Below, in pieces: positions 5,699 through 7,150 of a DNA stretch of 7,150 nt (positions within the stretch are counted from its first letter, which is position 1; the number at the start of each line of letters is the position of its first letter). A program made the position numbers and the translations under genes. Location of the stretch: contig DUZB01000008.1 in NCBI GenBank assembly GCA_013349725.1, positions 17,344 through 24,493 of the forward strand, given 5' to 3'. The notes below the pieces were generated by a model. The model searched no databases and was not told the DNA's origin. It worked only from the letters and a program-made list of their open reading frames with translations. The stretch is from Deltaproteobacteria bacterium. Lineage in GTDB: Bacteria; Desulfobacterota; DSM-4660; Desulfatiglandales; Desulfatiglandaceae.

Positions 5699-5732
5699 AG
5701 CCTGTAGGTCAGCGGTTGAGCTACGGGCTTTT
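5699..5732 (+). terminator. Second hairpin with short T run, possible weak terminator
   Basis: AGCCTGTAG (5699-5707) pairs with CTACGGGCT (5721-5729), nine pairs including one T-G wobble, around a 13-base loop. AAA before and TTTT after extend the stem and supply a short T run. It could back up the preceding terminator or be a structured leader for the following operon. Confidence 0.4.
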
Positions 5733-5751
5733 CTGATTCTGGAGACCCAAG

Positions 5752-5767
5752 GGCGCAATCTTGCGCC
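5752..5767 (+). other. GC-rich hairpin just upstream of the DUF89 ribosome binding site
   Basis: GGCGCA-ATCT-TGCGCC is a perfect 6-bp stem with a 4-base loop, ending 13 bases before the GAGG ribosome binding site at 5781-5784. A T-rich stretch (ATTATTTCTT) follows. It may be a weak terminator or a leader structure; I see no riboswitch-like core and no clear promoter for the operon in 5674-5792. Confidence 0.45.
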
Positions 5768-5792
5768 ATTATTTCTTGACGAGGCCCTACAC

Positions 5793-6683
5793 TTGAGACT
5801 TACGCAGACATTTCCGGAATGCATGGATTGCCTGAAAAAATTATCGGAAGAGGTCATTCAAATCACCTGTGGGGATCAGAACTCTTCGGTGCAAAAAGAA
5901 GCCCTTCGAGGGGCCTTATGCATCATTGACGAGGGAGAAAAGGCCGGGCTGACCTCGCCTGAGATTGCCAACCAATTTCTGCGGCTAATCAAAAACATTT
6001 CAGGTGTAAAGGACCCTTATGCCCGTTTCAAGGCAGATGAAATTGGCCACGCATTCAAGATCTTTTCTGAAGCCATGCGGCATGTGGGAAACGACTTACG
6101 TTCCGTGGTCAGTTTTGCGGCCCTTGGAAACAGTCTCGATTTTTTCAAGGTTCCGGTTGAAGCCCTTGCAGATATTCCGAAAAAGGTAAAAGAAGGGATA
6201 CTTTTTCATCGTGACGATCTGGATCGTCTTGATGAATTTCTTTCCAGGAAATCTGGAATGATCCTTTATCTCACAGATAATTCTGGAGAAATTTATTTCG
6301 ATTTGCCCCTTTACGAATATCTGAAAAAACGCTGCAAGCGGATTGTCGTAGTGGTAAAAGGGGGACCTGCGCTGAATGATTTAACCGCCATGGAAATCAA
6401 GCAGGCGGGCCTGGAAGGGGTGTTTGATGAGGTTGCCGACACGGGCGCCGATGGGGCCGGTGTGGACTGGAAACAGGCCTCAGAAAAATTTTTGGGACTC
6501 CTGAACGAAGCGGATCTCCTTCTGTCCAAGGGGATGGCCAATTTTGAAACGACCTATTTTCATGCCCTGCCCCTGCCGGTCTTCTTCATTTTCAGGGTAA
6601 AATGCAAGGCTATGGAAAATTTTCTGCATGCCCCCGAGGGAAGTTTTATGGCCATGTGGCGGGATGGACATACGGTTGGATAA
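5793..6683 (+). CDS. DUF89-family protein (ARMT1-like, metal-dependent phosphatase family)
   Basis: DUF89 proteins are metal-dependent enzymes; characterised members are damage-control phosphatases acting on sugar phosphates and related metabolites. The substrate here cannot be read from the sequence. The 296-residue product has an N-terminal C10-x-x-C13 pair typical of the archaeal/bacterial subfamily, DPYARFK (74-80), ALGNSLDF (110-117), LTDNSGEIYFDLPL (160-173, likely metal-binding D162/N163 with E166), VVKGGPALNDLT (187-198), GADGAGVD (218-225), LLSKGMANFET (243-253) and FRVKCKAM (267-274). The order and spacing fit the family. The start is TTG at 5793, chosen because GAGG lies eight bases upstream and because the next ATG, codon 11, would remove the first conserved cysteine. 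The UxaA-like gene follows 12 bp later, so the two are probably co-transcribed. Confidence 0.85.
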   Translation: MRLTQTFPECMDCLKKLSEEVIQITCGDQNSSVQKEALRGALCIIDEGEKAGLTSPEIANQFLRLIKNISGVKDPYARFKADEIGHAFKIFSEAMRHVGNDLRSVVSFAALGNSLDFFKVPVEALADIPKKVKEGILFHRDDLDRLDEFLSRKSGMILYLTDNSGEIYFDLPLYEYLKKRCKRIVVVVKGGPALNDLTAMEIKQAGLEGVFDEVADTGADGAGVDWKQASEKFLGLLNEADLLLSKGMANFETTYFHALPLPVFFIFRVKCKAMENFLHAPEGSFMAMWRDGHTVG

Positions 6684-6695
6684 AGGAGGGTTAAT

Positions 6696-7150
6696 ATGAA
6701 TACCAGTCCCAAACAAGTGATTCACCTGAATCCGGAAGATAATGTCGCCGTTGCGATTTCAGAGCTCGCTTCCGGAACTTCACTGAAAGATTTCGGCCTT
6801 TCCTGTCTGGATACCATCCCAGCGGGTCATAAGATAGCGCTTCGAACTATCCCTACCGGGGAGGCGATCAAAAAATACGGGCAGGTCATCGGATTTGCTT
6901 CTAATAATATTCCGGCTGGCGGACATGTTCATACGCAGAACTGCAGGATGGGGGATTTCTCTCGCGATTATGCCATGGGAATGGATGCTGTCGAGACCCG
7001 TTATGTTCCGGAAGAGGAACGGCTCACATTTCAAGGGTTCGTCCGGGACGATGGAAAAGTGGGCACTCGGAACTATATCGGTGTGCTCGCTACCGTCAGT
7101 TGTTCCGTCAGTGTGGCAAGACTTATCGCCAATGGGGTACCGGAGGAACG
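6696..7150 (+). CDS. uxaA: UxaA-family sugar-acid dehydratase (altronate dehydratase-like), 3' truncated by window end
   Basis: UxaA-family enzymes (altronate and galactarate dehydratases) remove water from sugar acids to give 2-keto-3-deoxy acids in the cytoplasm. ATG 6696 is preceded by a near-perfect AAGGAGG (6683-6689) whose first A is the last base of the DUF89 stop codon. The 151 visible codons contain the N-terminal SAF-type domain (about 8-80): VIHLNPEDNVAVAISEL, then IPAGHKIAL, KKYGQVIGFA and the GGHVHTQN end (75-82). After a linker comes the start of the main domain: TFQGFVRDDGKVGTRNYIGV, then a conserved cysteine in SCSVSVARLIA. The frame is open to the edge. Full-length family members are about 400-500 residues, so most of the catalytic domain is outside. 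Which sugar acid is used cannot be decided from this part, so the symbol is by family. Confidence 0.85.
   Translation, partial: MNTSPKQVIHLNPEDNVAVAISELASGTSLKDFGLSCLDTIPAGHKIALRTIPTGEAIKKYGQVIGFASNNIPAGGHVHTQNCRMGDFSRDYAMGMDAVETRYVPEEERLTFQGFVRDDGKVGTRNYIGVLATVSCSVSVARLIANGVPEE

Noticed and set aside
5690..5775. tRNA gene or tRNA remnant (the stretch GTAGGTCAGCGGTTGAGC resembles a D arm)
   Set aside because: No T-loop consensus (GGTTCGAATCC-like), no matching acceptor stem and no anticodon stem at the right distance; the stem is better explained as a hairpin.

Overview
The window reads as a chromosomal piece of a Gram-negative, probably deltaproteobacterial (Desulfobacterota-like) genome of moderate GC content. 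This guess rests on the start of a division and cell-wall (dcw) cluster in the order mraZ-rsmH-ftsL-ftsI-murE, on an FtsI that ends in a PASTA-like domain, and on an HU-type protein with a lysine-rich extension. No rRNA or other marker fixes the taxonomy, so it remains an inference.

Left part, minus strand (4664 down to 1): the dcw cluster. A promoter with a TTGACA -35 box precedes mraZ. Its -10 box lies inside the first of four exactly 10-bp-spaced AAAGTG-type repeats, the expected form of a MraZ autoregulatory operator. mraZ, rsmH (TTG start), ftsL and ftsI follow; rsmH/ftsL and ftsL/ftsI each overlap by 4 bp (ATGA). A 262-bp spacer then separates ftsI from murE and carries a perfect 23-bp inverted repeat built from heptamers. 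murE (GTG start) runs off the left edge and is not readable in one frame: its N-terminal part and its ATP-binding P-loop part lie in different frames on either side of a 22-bp G:C homopolymer.

Middle part (4665-5272): about 100 bp without a gene, a small minus-strand gene for a three-helix membrane protein of unknown function, and a divergent intergenic region with a good promoter candidate reading rightward.

Right part, plus strand (5273-7150): an HU-family DNA-binding protein ending at a clear Rho-independent terminator. After it come two more hairpins, then a likely two-gene operon: a DUF89-family protein (TTG start) and, 12 bp later, the first 151 codons of an altronate dehydratase-like (UxaA) protein cut by the window end.

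Together the dcw genes regulate and carry out septal peptidoglycan synthesis, with rsmH modifying the ribosome. The right-hand pair suggests sugar-acid catabolism beside a metabolite-repair type phosphatase. Nothing here looks like a mobile element, CRISPR array or defence system. The most notable signals are the homopolymer in murE, the heptamer inverted repeat and the MraZ operator.
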